From assembly GCF_004027225.2 (NCBI RefSeq), contig NC_044279.2:44974744-45038743 (forward strand): a DNA stretch of 64,000 bases, written 5' to 3'. The notes beneath the pieces were generated by a model. The model was given only the letters and a program-made list of their open reading frames with translations. It made no database searches and had not been told where the DNA came from. This document shows, in pieces, positions 51,190 to 62,300 of this stretch. Numbering within the stretch: the stretch's first letter is position 1; each line of letters starts with the position of its first letter. Source of the DNA: Strigops habroptila (Eukaryota; Chordata; Aves; Psittaciformes; Psittacidae). Made by a program: the position numbers and the translations under genes.

Positions 51190-52942
51190 CTAAACCATGT
51201 GGCCCAAGGCTCTGTCCAACCTGGCCTTGAACACCGCCAGGGATGGAGCATCCACAACCTCCCTGGGCAACCCATTCCAGTGCTTCACCACCCTCACTGT
51301 AAAGAACTTCTTCCTTATATCTAATCTAAACTTCCCCTGTTTAAGTTTGAACCCATTACCCCTTGTCCTACCACTACAGTCCCTAAGGAAGAGTCCCCCC
51401 ACGGCATCCTTATAGACCCCCTTCAGATACTGGAAGGTTGCTATGAGGTCTCCACGCAGCCTTCTCTTCTCCAGGCTGAACAGCCCCAACTCTCTCAGCC
51501 TGTCTTCATACGGGAGGTGCTCCAGCCCTCTTATCATCCTCGTGGCCCTCCTCTGGACTCACTCCAACAGCTCCATGTCTTGTTTATGTTGAGAACACCA
51601 GAACTGTACGCAGTACTCCAAGTGAGGTCTCACAAGAGCAGAGTAGAGGGGCAGGATCACCTCCTTCAACCTGCTGGTCACGCTTCTTTGGATGCAGCCC
51701 AGGATACGGTTGGCTTTCTGGGCTGCAAGCGCACACTGAAGCTGGCTCATGTTAAGCTTCTCATCAACCAACACCCCCAAGTCCTTCTCCACAGGGCTGC
51801 TCTGAATCTCTTCTCCACCCAACCTGTAGCAGTGCCTGGGATTGCCCCAACCCAGGTGTAGGACCTTGCACTTGGCTTAGTCAAACTTCATGAGGTTGGC
51901 ATCGGCCCACCTCACAAGCATGTCAAGGTCCCTCTGGATGGCATCCCCTCCCTCCAGCGTATCAACCAAACCACACAGCTTGGTGTCATGGGCAAACTTG
52001 CTGAGGGCGCACTCAATCCCACTGTCCATGGCGCCGACAAAGATGTTGAACAGGACTGGTCCCAACACCGATCCCTGAGGGACACCACTCGTTACAGGTT
52101 TCCAACTGGACATCGAGCTGTTTACCACAGCTCTTTGCGTGAGGCCATCGAGCCAGTTTTTTATCCACCGAGTGGTCCATCTATCAAATTGACGTCTCTC
52201 CAATTTAGAGACAAGGATGTCGTGTGGGACAGTGTCGAACACTTTGCACAAGTCCAGGTAGATGACGTCAGCTGCTCTGCCACTGTCCATCAGTTCCGTG
52301 GCTCCATCATAGAAGGCCACCAAATTGGTCGGGCAGGATTTCCCCTTAGTGAAGCCATGTTGGCTGTCACCAACCACCTCGTTGTTTTTCATGTGCCTTA
52401 GCATGCTTTCCAGGAGAAACTGTTCCAGGATTTTGCCAGGCACAGAGGTGAGGCTGACTGGTCTGTAGTTCCCCGGGTCTTCCACCTTCCCCTTCTTGAA
52501 AATGGGGGTTATATTACCCTTCTTCCAGTCATCAGGAACTTCACCTGACTGTCAGGATTTTTCGAATATGATGGACAGTGGCTTAGCAACTTCATTCGCC
52601 AGCTCCTTCAGGACCCACAGATGGATTTCATCAGGTCCCACAGACTTGTGCACGTTCAAGTTCTTAGAGATGGTCTTGAACCTGATCCTCTCCTACAGTG
52701 GGCCTAAGGTCTTCATTTTCACAGTCCCTGCATCTGCTTTCCAAGCCTTGCATGGTGTTGTCAGAGCATTTGCTGGTGAAGACTGAGGCAAAGAAGTCAT
52801 TAAGAAGCTCAGCCTTCTCCAAATCCAGGGTAGCCAGTTCTCCTGATAGCTTCCGGAGAGGGACCACGTTGTCCCTAGTCTGTCTTTTATTTGCTACGTA
52901 TCTACAGAATCCTTTCCTGTTATCTTTTACATCCCTTGCCAA
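51190..52942 (-). pseudogene. CR1 copy C, ORF2 linker and reverse transcriptase
   Basis: Four open pieces run in order. 52942-52664 is the linker ([20 protein letters not shown]). 52485-51877 is the RT core, with [38 protein letters not shown] and FAHDTKL. 51822-51559 is the thumb, and 51537-51190 is the tail ending [13 protein letters not shown]. The TAA at 51877-51879 sits at the same codon as the stop in copy B, and the catalytic-loop histidine (plus 51988-51990) is shared too. Further breaks separate the linker from the core and the thumb from the tail. It is not functional. Confidence 0.88.
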
Positions 52943-53222
52943 ACTTAATTCTAGCTGGGCCTTAGCTTTCCTAACCTGGTCCCTAGCTTCCCGGGCAATG
53001 CTCCTACATTCTTCCCAGGCCGCCTGTCCTCACTTCCACCTTCTATAAGCTTCTTTTTTCCCCTCTAAGTTTCCTCAGCAGCTCCTTGTCCATCCATGGA
53101 GGTCTCCTGGCCCTCCTGCTGCACTTTCTTCTAGTCGGGATGCAACACTCTTGAGCACATAGCAGGTGATCCTTGAATATCAACCAGCAGTCTTGGGCCC
53201 CCCTGCCCTCTAGGACTATATC

Positions 53223-54101
53223 TCATGGAACCTTACTAAGGAGGTTCCTGAAGAGGCCAAACTCTGCTTTCTTGAAGTCCAGGGCAGTAAGCTTGCTGCA
53301 CGCTCTTCTCACTGTCCTGAGGATCTCAAACTCAACCATCTCGTGATCACTAGAGCCAAGGCTGCCCTGGAGCGTCACATTTCCAACCAGTCCCTCCCTG
53401 TTGGTGAGCACGAGGTCAAGCATGGCACCTCTCCTTGTTGGCTCCTCTACTGCTTGAAAGAGGAAGTTGTCTTCCACACAATCGAGGAACCTCCTGGATT
53501 GCTTGTGCCGGGCCGTACCGTCCCTCCAACAGATATCAGGATGGTTGAAGTCCCCCATGAGGACAAGGGCCTGTGAGCATGAGGCTGCTCCTATCTGTCT
53601 GTAGCGCGCTTCATCCACAGAGTCCTCTTGATCAGGCGGCCTGTAACAGATCCCCACCGTAATGTCCCCCATTGCTGTTTTCCCTTTGATCCTGACCCAC
53701 AAGCATTCTGTTACCTCATCACCCATCCCCAGACAGAGTTCCATACTCTCTAGCCTATCACTGACATAAATAGCAACTCCCCCTCCCCGTCTGCCTGGCC
53801 TGTCTTTTCTAAAGAGCCTGTAACCTTCCATTCCGACACTCCAGTCATAGGAGCCATCCCATCATGTTTCTGTGATACCAATGACATCATATTCCCGTAG
53901 CCTTGCACACATCTCTAATTCCTCTTGTTTGTTCCCCATACTACGGGTGTTTGTATAGAGGCACCTTAGCCGAGCTCCAGATGAAGCTGACTCAATGGCT
54001 GGGGCAGCTGGAACATCTCTACATCGCTCCAAGCGCTTATTACAGGTGCTGGCAACTGACCAGGAATGTTGGGATGGATCAATGCTCCCCTCCCCCAACA
54101 T
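53223..54101 (-). pseudogene. CR1 copy C, ORF2 endonuclease domain
   Basis: An APE-type endonuclease, which nicks target DNA to prime reverse transcription. It is split by one stop: 54101-53862 carries YTNTRSMGNKQEELE and ends IGITET. The next codon is TGA (plus 53862-53864), where a tryptophan is expected. The frame continues 53858-53223 with RRGGGVAIYVSD, the catalytic GDFNHPDICW and SDHEMVEF. The key acidic, Asn and His residues that I can see are kept. After 53223 the frame is lost before the linker region. Confidence 0.85.
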
Positions 54102-54103
54102 GT

Positions 54104-54460
54104 CTAGTTTAAAGCTTTCTTGACCAGCCTGGCAAGCCTCCTACCAAAACAGCTCTTCCCCTTCTTTGTCAGACTAGCTCCACCAGCCTCCAGTAGATCT
54201 GGCCTCCCAAATGGAGCCCCATGTTCTAAATAGCCAAACCCCTGACTATGGCACCAGCATTCTAACCATTTATTAACCTGACAAACACGCCTAGCTTTTT
54301 TAAGGTCCTCCCCTTTGTCCTGGAGAATCGATGAAAAAACTATCTGAGCTCCAGAGCCCCTAACCACCTCTCCTAGGGCTCTGTAATCCTTCTTAATGTT
54401 CTCCAGGCTACTCCTATCTATATCTCTTGCACCCACATGGACCACTAGAAGGGGGTAATA
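54104..54460 (-). pseudogene. CR1 copy C, ORF1 C-terminal part (esterase-like domain)
   Basis: About 115 codons, running from LLVVHVGARDIDRSS to RLARLVKKALN with a TAG stop at 54104-54106. CR1 ORF1 proteins end in an SGNH/GDSL-type esterase-like domain. The GARDID segment stands where the family block GTNDI normally is, so an otherwise conserved Asn is changed. The start of ORF1 is missing because the insertion is 5'-truncated. The ORF1 stop is followed after two bases by the ATG of ORF2, which suggests translation of ORF2 by reinitiation in the original element. Confidence 0.75.
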
Positions 54461-57374
54461 GTATCTAAGTGTTGCTCATCATGAGTGTGGAGCTTTTTCA
54501 AAATCTGGGTTTAGGAGGAGAGGTAGAAGAGTTTCTACTATTTTTATTTTATTGAATGTTTGAGCGGTAATGATCATTGAGATTCTCATATGAAATCACT
54601 TTTCTGTGTCACTTTCTAATACAGCCTAACCTTTCAGTGTCATTTTGACCTCTGACTGTACAAATCTTGTAACTCCAATATGATATAACCTTGCAACACC
54701 AATATGTGAAATGACATCTTTCTGGGATTCCCTTTAACCATGTTAATACATTTTTTGGAAATGTTACTTGAAATGTTACACAGTTTGTTACCTAAAGGCA
54801 GTATATTCCAGCAAATTTGTGTGCAGTAAGCAGCCTAGTTATTTGTCATTAACATAGCTACAAAACCAAAGATGATTAGAAATAAATTACATGTTATACA
54901 TTATCTACATTTTGGTGTTTGCTTTTTTTTTTTCCCCATGAATATTTCAGGTTCTGTAGCTCAGTAGTATGTCGTGCTTTTTTACCACTTTGTGTTTCTG
55001 TTAAACTACATGAAAATGCAGTTTGTGTTTTTTATACTGGCTTACAGTGTGCAATGACGTATAAAGAAGTGTAAAAAATGTAAATTATTTAAATAGTTAG
55101 ATCCTTCCATTTTGTTTTGATCCAATGCCTGTTCCTGCACTCTAAATTTTTTTTACGATGGGAGAGAGTTCAAGTACAGAACATGTATCAACAGGCACAA
55201 AAATGAGACTCACTGCTAAAATATGATTGAATTCAGCATGATAAGTTATTCTTTAAATTGCTGTTATGCATTTTTATTACCTAGTTAGGCAGTAAAATGA
55301 ATGTGTCATTGGTTATGGATATATACATCTCAGCATGCTTTAGTTAGTATATCAGGAAGAATACTGCTTCTTAGAATCTGTGATTTTCACATAGAAAAGA
55401 ACATATAAACCCAGATTACCTAGCTGTGACTATTTAAAGGAACTTTCAGCAGTAGTGATACGCAAACTAAAGGAAAAATGGTTCAAAGACAATGCTTATG
55501 TTTGTTACAATTTCTCAGAAATTTCACAAAATTTTGTCCAGTTGATAGGTGTCTAAACATTTCTTGCTGCAATTTGAATTCTAAAATTCATATTTTGCAC
55601 AGTGCTGGATCTGTTAAATTTAGTCAAAAGAGTATTCATAAAAAAAAAGTGGAAAAGTGTAAGTCTAACTGAAGTAAATACATACATACAAGGTGGAATT
55701 GTATGAACATTTACAATAGTGTTCATACAGTTCTTACTAGTCCTGAAGACATTGTTAAAGATAGAAAATGGAATTTGGAAATGGGAAAAGATAGGGTTGG
55801 GGAGCAATATTGCAAAATAAGGCTTTTCATCTTGTTTGAATCTTCCCGTACTCTGTTTTTTGGTATTATAATTTCAATCTTTCCCTGTAGAAAGTAAGCT
55901 CATTATTTCTTTTGTAATTCTAAAAGCGCAAACAAATGGATAACTTTGTTGCCAAAAGAGAAGCTGAAGGGTTGATTCTGATTTCAGCTGCTTACTGGCA
56001 CCAGACTAAAACTGTATTTTTCTTTGCTGAAAAGTAAACTGGGAGGCAGGTCACCCACTGTGACCCATAAAGGTTCTTAATAATGATCTCCAAGTTAAAG
56101 CTGACCACCGTTTTTAGCCAAAATTTCTAAAGAGCTAAACAATTTTTTTAAGTGAAAAAAATAGGCATTTAACATTTGTAAATCCCTCAATATTGTTACC
56201 CTCAGAAGTAGGTCAGTGTTGTTTGTCATTGGGACACTCTCTCTTTAGAAGCTCATTTGTAGGCTTTTCTAAGGATATGTACGAGTGTAAGAAAAAACCA
56301 TGCAAATACACATGCTCAAGGTAATGATTAATTAATTCAGTAGACATATTGATCAAACATCAGGTGAACTAGCAGCTCATTTAGGGTGGCTATTTGGCAT
56401 TTAGTCTCTGCCATGTAGTTGAGTTATAAGATATTATATTTGCCTGAGTGGATACAAGAGGAAAAAAGAATGTCTACACTGTTCTTTGCTCCAGAAAACT
56501 AAATTTATTAAATGGTTTCCACTTTTTTATTTATTTTATAAAATAGACAATTAGTTGTGAGGTTTTTTCAGCTGACTTCTCTATTCTGCGTGCTTAGAAA
56601 ACTTAATAAAATCATCAATACTTTCATATTTGCATAGATTCGCTCATAAGCCTCCCATTTGTACTGCACTTTGTTTATAAATGGCTCCATATTTTTATAG
56701 AATACAATGACAAAAATTACTGCCAAAGAAATGCAGATGAAAAAGTAGAAACATTGTGGTAAGTGAAGAGAAAACCTGCAGATGATATGTAAGCCACGTT
56801 TTTCAGTTTGATGAAGTTCTATTGTATATACAAGGAACAATAATGTCCTGTTCTACATTTCCAAGATGAATAACCTTTGAGGTTGAATGAAAAGCAGAAA
56901 GCCTTCATCAATATATGTTATTTCAGCCAAGAAAAATGGGTCATGGAAATAATTTTTCTGGCATGCTAAAAGTGGTATTTTAATTCAGAATTATAAGAAT
57001 TATAAGAAGCTTTACCCTGCTCTGTCTCTCATTTTACAGTGTAGCTCAAAATTTTTATAGCTGTGAATCAGGGACATCTTATTATTTCAAAAGCAAGATC
57101 TAGAGCACAAAGCAGAAGATAAAAAATAAAGGAAGGAAAATCATAAGATAGATTGAAGATGGAGAGAAACAGAAAATATATTTTGATTAATTGAAAGGTT
57201 AATTACTGAAAGACTTCCTCCACTCTGCATACTGGTAATTAGAAAGTCTAAGCAAGCGATGTGTGATTTCATTTAACACTATGCAAAAAGCTAACACGAC
57301 ATAATAAACTGCTTGGTTCTTCTTGTGTTTGTGAAACTTGGTATTTCATTTTACTCTGGAGTAAAATAAAGCTC

Positions 57375-57405
<31 letters not shown>

Positions 57406-60400
57406 GTAGGAGAGAAAAAAAAGAAAGAAAAGAAAAAAATTGAAAGATTAGTAGGGTTGAGACCAATTATATAATCACGGGCTAGTGTTCTCATCTGCCA
57501 CTGTCACCTTAGCTCTGATGTGTGAAGCACACCAGGTAAAAGACAGAACTGTGTTTTTCTCATAAAAATAGAAGCTATAATCTTAAAAATCTTCCACAAG
57601 AATGAGGTTTCCAGTAGAACACCAGACTGTCCTGCTTATGTCTCACCAGAAACTACTCCCTCCTGACTCTTGGAATACTCTCAGTGAACTAGCACCAGCA
57701 CACAGTGGAAGCTACTGATAAAAATGTGTATGGAGCCCAGAAACTGCATCACTTTTGGAACCTCCTGTGTATACCTTACAGACTGGAGGACTGCCAAATT
57801 GCTGAGTTCCAAGTAACTATAGAATGGACAGAAAGGAGACAATACTGGTTAGATCATGACTGGAAGATCATGAGCTTCAAGTCCCCATTGTTGGTGGAAG
57901 TATAAATTTAACAAGGAGTTTTGATGGGAAATGTTTTTATAGGATAATAAAAAAGACAGACTGGAGTTACCAGTGTAGTATCAGGTCTGGACAAGGCATA
58001 AACCCAAGAATTACTCCTATGTCACTGTCTCCCACACTTTGAGCTATGAAGGCAGTACCCTGAGACTTGCTGACAGTAACATCCACAGAAACAGCAAAGC
58101 TTTCAACCATTAGGAAAAATTCATCCTATGGTTTTAGCCACCTAAACATTAGTCATGTAATGTAAGTTACTCATAGGTACTTATTATAAAGTAATTAAAC
58201 CTATGCTAAAAGAACTATTTAAGAAAAATATTCTGAATAGGCAAACTGTCTCTCACTATTTACTCCACTTTTGCAAGACTAAAGTTGCATGAGATGACTC
58301 CTGTCTTAGAAACTCAGTGTAATTTTTGAGGGGTCTAGACAAGCAGAACTATTTTCTCCAAATTTTATTTTAAGCAGGTTGATAAAATCCCAGCACAGTA
58401 ATAAATAAAAGAACATGGAAATAAATGCATGGGAAGCAACATGATTCAAGTAGGAGGAAAAAATGCAAATTTTCATAGTGCTATATAATTAATTTATGAA
58501 GGCTGTAAAAATCCACATCGTCACAGACTACTAATAGAGACAGCTTATTGTCTGTCGTGGACTTTTAGCATGTTCCTTTTTTTTTTTTTTTTTAACATGG
58601 ACTTTTTTAGACCTGTTCTTATGTAATTCCTTTTATTCTTCATTGCAGAGTCAGGATATCCATTCCTATGCATGTTTTTATCTGGATAATTCATGAAAAA
58701 TCTACCCTTCACAGGTTGACATTAACCTAAAAACAATGGCTACCTCTTCAAACTCAGAGTTGCTTCTACTTAACTAACCCATGTTAACAGCAGCTAACTA
58801 ACACAGGAATAAATCAGGAAGTATGAGGGAGTACAACAGGAAAGATAAATGAAAATATCCCTCAACCAAAAAGGTCCACTTAGCCTTCCAGCCTTTGGGA
58901 CAGAAGTTTTGATACAATTTAGTTTAACATAAGAAAGCCCCAAACACATATCATTAAAAAATACAAAAGTATGGGAAAGGAAGAGGGCATGATCACTTCC
59001 CATTACCTTTCAATACCCAAATAACAGCTACTAGTAAAAAATTAGATGTCTCTTAACAGCTTCTCCTGCAGCACACATTGTAATCACTATGGCAATCAGC
59101 TGGTTAAGTATCTTTTCTCTGTTGTGACACAAGATTACAAATTAAACTATCATTTCCTTTCTCTGTTCTTCTATATTTCATTCATCTAGCCCTATGTGAA
59201 GAACAGTATTCGGCAGAGCAGTGTGATAGCAGGAGAAATAAAAGGAAATGGCATACTGGCAAACAGCTCTGTTTTTAAACCACAAAACTGTGCTGCAAAA
59301 TTTATAAAGATATTAGATAAAGTTGGATCATTAAATAAAAAAAGTCAGGCCCTTTTTCTGGTCTGAAAAGCCACATGTATTTTAATCTGAACAGACAATA
59401 TTTTTTACAGTATATCATTTCTGATGGAGATCACACAAAAGAAATAAGTTAGACTGAGAAAGCTCTGCCAACAAGATAAACCTGTAGCCCCAGACACATC
59501 TAACTCCCCAAGCTTTCATCATTAATATTTTATGGCTCTCACTGATCTGCCCAATCTTAAAGAAAAATGTATCTTTCATGTAAGCAGTCAGGGCACAGAA
59601 TTTATCTGTATTTCAAAGGAGGTAAAATGCAAACTACAATAGAGATGTCACACCAAAGTATTGAGTTTACTCACTGTTACCTGAATCACTAATACCTGCA
59701 TGGAGTGTTTTATTTGAACAGCACAAATAGCATTTGCATACACAATTATGACATCATTCCCATTAAGAGAAAAATATGAATATTACTTGTAGGAATTTGG
59801 GGTTTTTTTTAATCTCTACCTAAATGCTTCATTTTATACAGTCATTCCATAAAGTAGCATCCATTTTCTTTGCTGAAGATTCCTAATAGTAATTATTTCC
59901 AGTTTAACCTATCAACATTTTTGATTTATTAACATTAGAGAGAATATAAGAAAGAAACAAATCTTTTCCTGCATTCACTGATGACTCTCAATAATGCATC
60001 AAGGATCATTTACTAGGGTAAAAATACTTGAGGAGACCATACAGTTTAAATGGTTTTGTTGGTGAATCTGCTTGCATTAGTGATATGTGAAAGTCTAAGA
60101 GCAGAAGCATTGTGCTGTGCTCTGTAGTAACTCTATCAATTATGCTGAGATATAGTGAGGATAATGCGTTTGCCTGTGGCAAAGAGGAAACAATGAATTT
60201 ACACAGAAAAAAAATAGAGGTTATATTACAGTTGTATAAGCTACATATGAAATTTAGAGACCACCTTAACAGTTCCTAGATCAAGTTCCTTGTTATTCCT
60301 GCCTAGGCAGTGGTGTTTGTCTTAGGCCACAAGGACACCACTATGTAATATGCAGATAGCCCAGAGCAAGCAATGCTACAAGTCCTTACCAGACCAAAAT

Positions 60401-60640
60401 CAGCCATAAAAATAGAGAGGCTGAGGTCTGAGGTACTCCTCTCTCTATCACTTACATATGAGGGTTGATCAGCTTTCTCATCACCCTTTTTTTAACACAG
60501 TATGTTGGTGTGATATGGAGCAGTTCCTGGAAATCAAGAAGGCTACAGGCTGTAATTCCACAGGATGCTTATCCTGGTATACAACCTTTGTGATAGCAGC
60601 TGACTCTTGTTAATTCTTCTGTTTTACTAAGCCACAGCAC
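54461..60640. other. AT-rich noncoding DNA, probable MGAT4C 5' intron
   Basis: No gene or classified repeat is supported. There is a CATA-rich short repeat near 55680, a 26-base T run with a purine-rich partner at 57379-57440, and a 17-base T run at 58577-58593. The frame at 57705-57905 is unassigned. Confidence 0.55.
57379..57440. repeat. T26 run followed by an A/G-rich tract
   Basis: 26 T in a row (57379-57404), then AGTAGGAGAG and an A-rich tract with a few G. The two arms are complementary enough to pair in single-stranded form. It may be the eroded poly(A) tail of a minus-strand retrocopy, but no coding or snRNA body is recognisable next to it. Confidence 0.7.
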
Positions 60641-60868
60641 TATCACAGTATGAAAAAGTTTTGGTCGGGAGGGATGTCTTTGGGCAGTTCCTACTCAGAA
60701 TGGGGCTGTGCCCAACACTAGAAAAGGCCAGTTGTGGCTTTGAATATCCAAGACTTGAAAATCTCCAAGGGGATTCCACAACCTCTCTAAGTAGCCTGTT
60801 CCAGTGTTGTACTGCCCTCCTAGTGGATTTTTCTTTCCCAAGTGTCAAACTTGAAACTCTCAGGGTGT
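60641..60868 (-). mobile_element. Old CR1 3' relic
   Basis: The plus strand reads as a degraded CR1 3' end: TATCACAGTATGAAAAAG at the left, then GGGAGGGATGTCTTTGGGCA, and later GATTCCACAACCTCTCTAAG and CTGTTCCAGTG. On the minus strand a frame retains VQHWNRLLREVVESPW, matching the CR1 ORF2 C-terminus (WNRLP.EVV.SPS). It is the oldest-looking CR1 in the window. Confidence 0.75.
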
Positions 60869-61688
60869 AATCTTTGGCATCATCAGAGAGATAAAAATAC
60901 CACTATGTTGCCTAATATTAAATATTAAAAATTAAAAAAAAATCACTTAAAACTTTTCATTTGTGCCACCAGATGCAGGAACTGAAAACTTCAGTGCAAA
61001 GTCATCTCACAACAGCTCATAAGAAAGACATGAAAACTCTCTTAGCAGAATGCCTTACCATTTGAATGTCCAAGCCAGAAACTGAAAGACAAGAAATTAA
61101 AATACACTTTTTAAATTTCATCAACTTTATCAGGAGTGACAGTAGTAATTACTAACAGTTTAGTCCAATGGGAAAGATGCTTTATTATCTGTAATAAAAT
61201 TAAAATGTACATAATATTCAATCATCTATATTTTAGAATCTAATATTTAATACTCAGTATTTCCAATGTTCAAGTAAAACCGCATCCTCATATCACATCC
61301 TCAAAAGTACCTCAAAAGTCACATCTGGGAAGAAACAAGAAGTGGGAAGAACATAGAAGGAAGGTAAATCACATTCTGAAACGTTCTATCTGTTTCCAAT
61401 GATTACAGTAAAATCTTAAGAAAAGTAGGCTTCTAAACTAGATGCCTTATTTAAATGAATAAAGCCAGCTGAAAATTTGACTGTGAACCTTCAACAAATA
61501 AGTAATATTTTCATAAAAATTAAGTCAGATGACCCTAATTCTGAAAGCATTATTAAACAACCATCTAAAGAGGAGCATGATACAGTGACACATTATGAAT
61601 ATGACAGCCTATTTCTTGTTGTCCTAGAAGGCTGTTCAACTGTAGAGGAAACTGCATTAATTAGAAGTGCAAAGTGGAGAATAACACA

Positions 61689-61729
61689 GGAGGAGAGGTG
61701 AAGGGAGGGAAGGGAAGGGAAGGGGAGGA
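61689..61729. repeat. GGGAA-rich purine tract
   Basis: An all-purine strand of GGGA/GGGAA units apart from one T. It is a simple repeat able to adopt triplex or G-rich structure, and it lies just before the hairpin at 61748. Confidence 0.75.
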
Positions 61730-61747
61730 CATCGGGATTTGGTCTCC

Positions 61748-61785
61748 TTGTAGCAAGACCAAGGAGCAAACAGGTCTTGCTACAA
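61748..61785. repeat. Perfect 13-bp inverted repeat (hairpin)
   Basis: TTGTAGCAAGACC at 61748-61760 is the exact reverse complement of GGTCTTGCTACAA at 61773-61785, with a 12-base loop. Allowing bulges, pairing can continue outward for several more bases (GTCTCC against GGTGG-type partners), giving a stem of roughly 20 bp. Its role is unknown. It could be a small structured RNA, the ends of a collapsed DNA element, or chance. Confidence 0.7.
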
Positions 61786-62278
61786 TGGTGGAAAGGCCCC
61801 AGTATCTTTGACACCTGTTAACCTCTTAATCTGGGTGGTTAGAGTTTCCTGTTCTGCTGGTAAAATGAAATAAGATTTTTTGCCTATGCCGAAATGAGAA
61901 ATTACAGTCTCACCTACAATTATAGTTTTATAACTTTCCTTTGTTGGCATGAACTCAGCATAGGGATATAGTATGAACGGAAATGATTCAGCCTGTCCTT
62001 TGCCATAAAATCCTTAGACATTCTACCTGTTAAATACAAAATTCGAGTAGACAGATAGATTGCTTCTGTGATTCATCCACATACTAAAGTACCCTTTGGT
62101 CTTCAGAACAAAATGAAGCCTGGGTAGATAGGTTAGAAAATCTTACAAATAACAAAGAAAATTGCTGAAATTATAGATTCTTTTATTCTTGTAGACAGAA
62201 GCTATAGTCAATAGCATATTTGCTTAGACTGTGGGGACCTTAACATGGCTATAAAAAGGGAGCTGTTAAATTATAGAT

Positions 62279-62300
62279 GATAATGATAATAATAATAATA
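62279..62300. repeat. (TAA)n simple repeat
   Basis: TAATGATAATAATAATAATA, an ordinary trinucleotide microsatellite. Confidence 0.8.

Larger units (their letters stand above)
51092..54460 (-). mobile_element. CR1 LINE copy C, long copy reaching ORF1
   Basis: Read on the minus strand, with 3' CATAGAATCATAG octamers at 51092-51120. About 3.37 kb long, it is the longest CR1 here: it spans the whole of ORF2 (endonuclease, linker, reverse transcriptase) and the last part of ORF1, and is truncated inside ORF1 near 54460. It is broken by stops and frameshifts and cannot move by itself. It lies in what is probably a 5' intron of MGAT4C, in the sense orientation. Confidence 0.94.
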
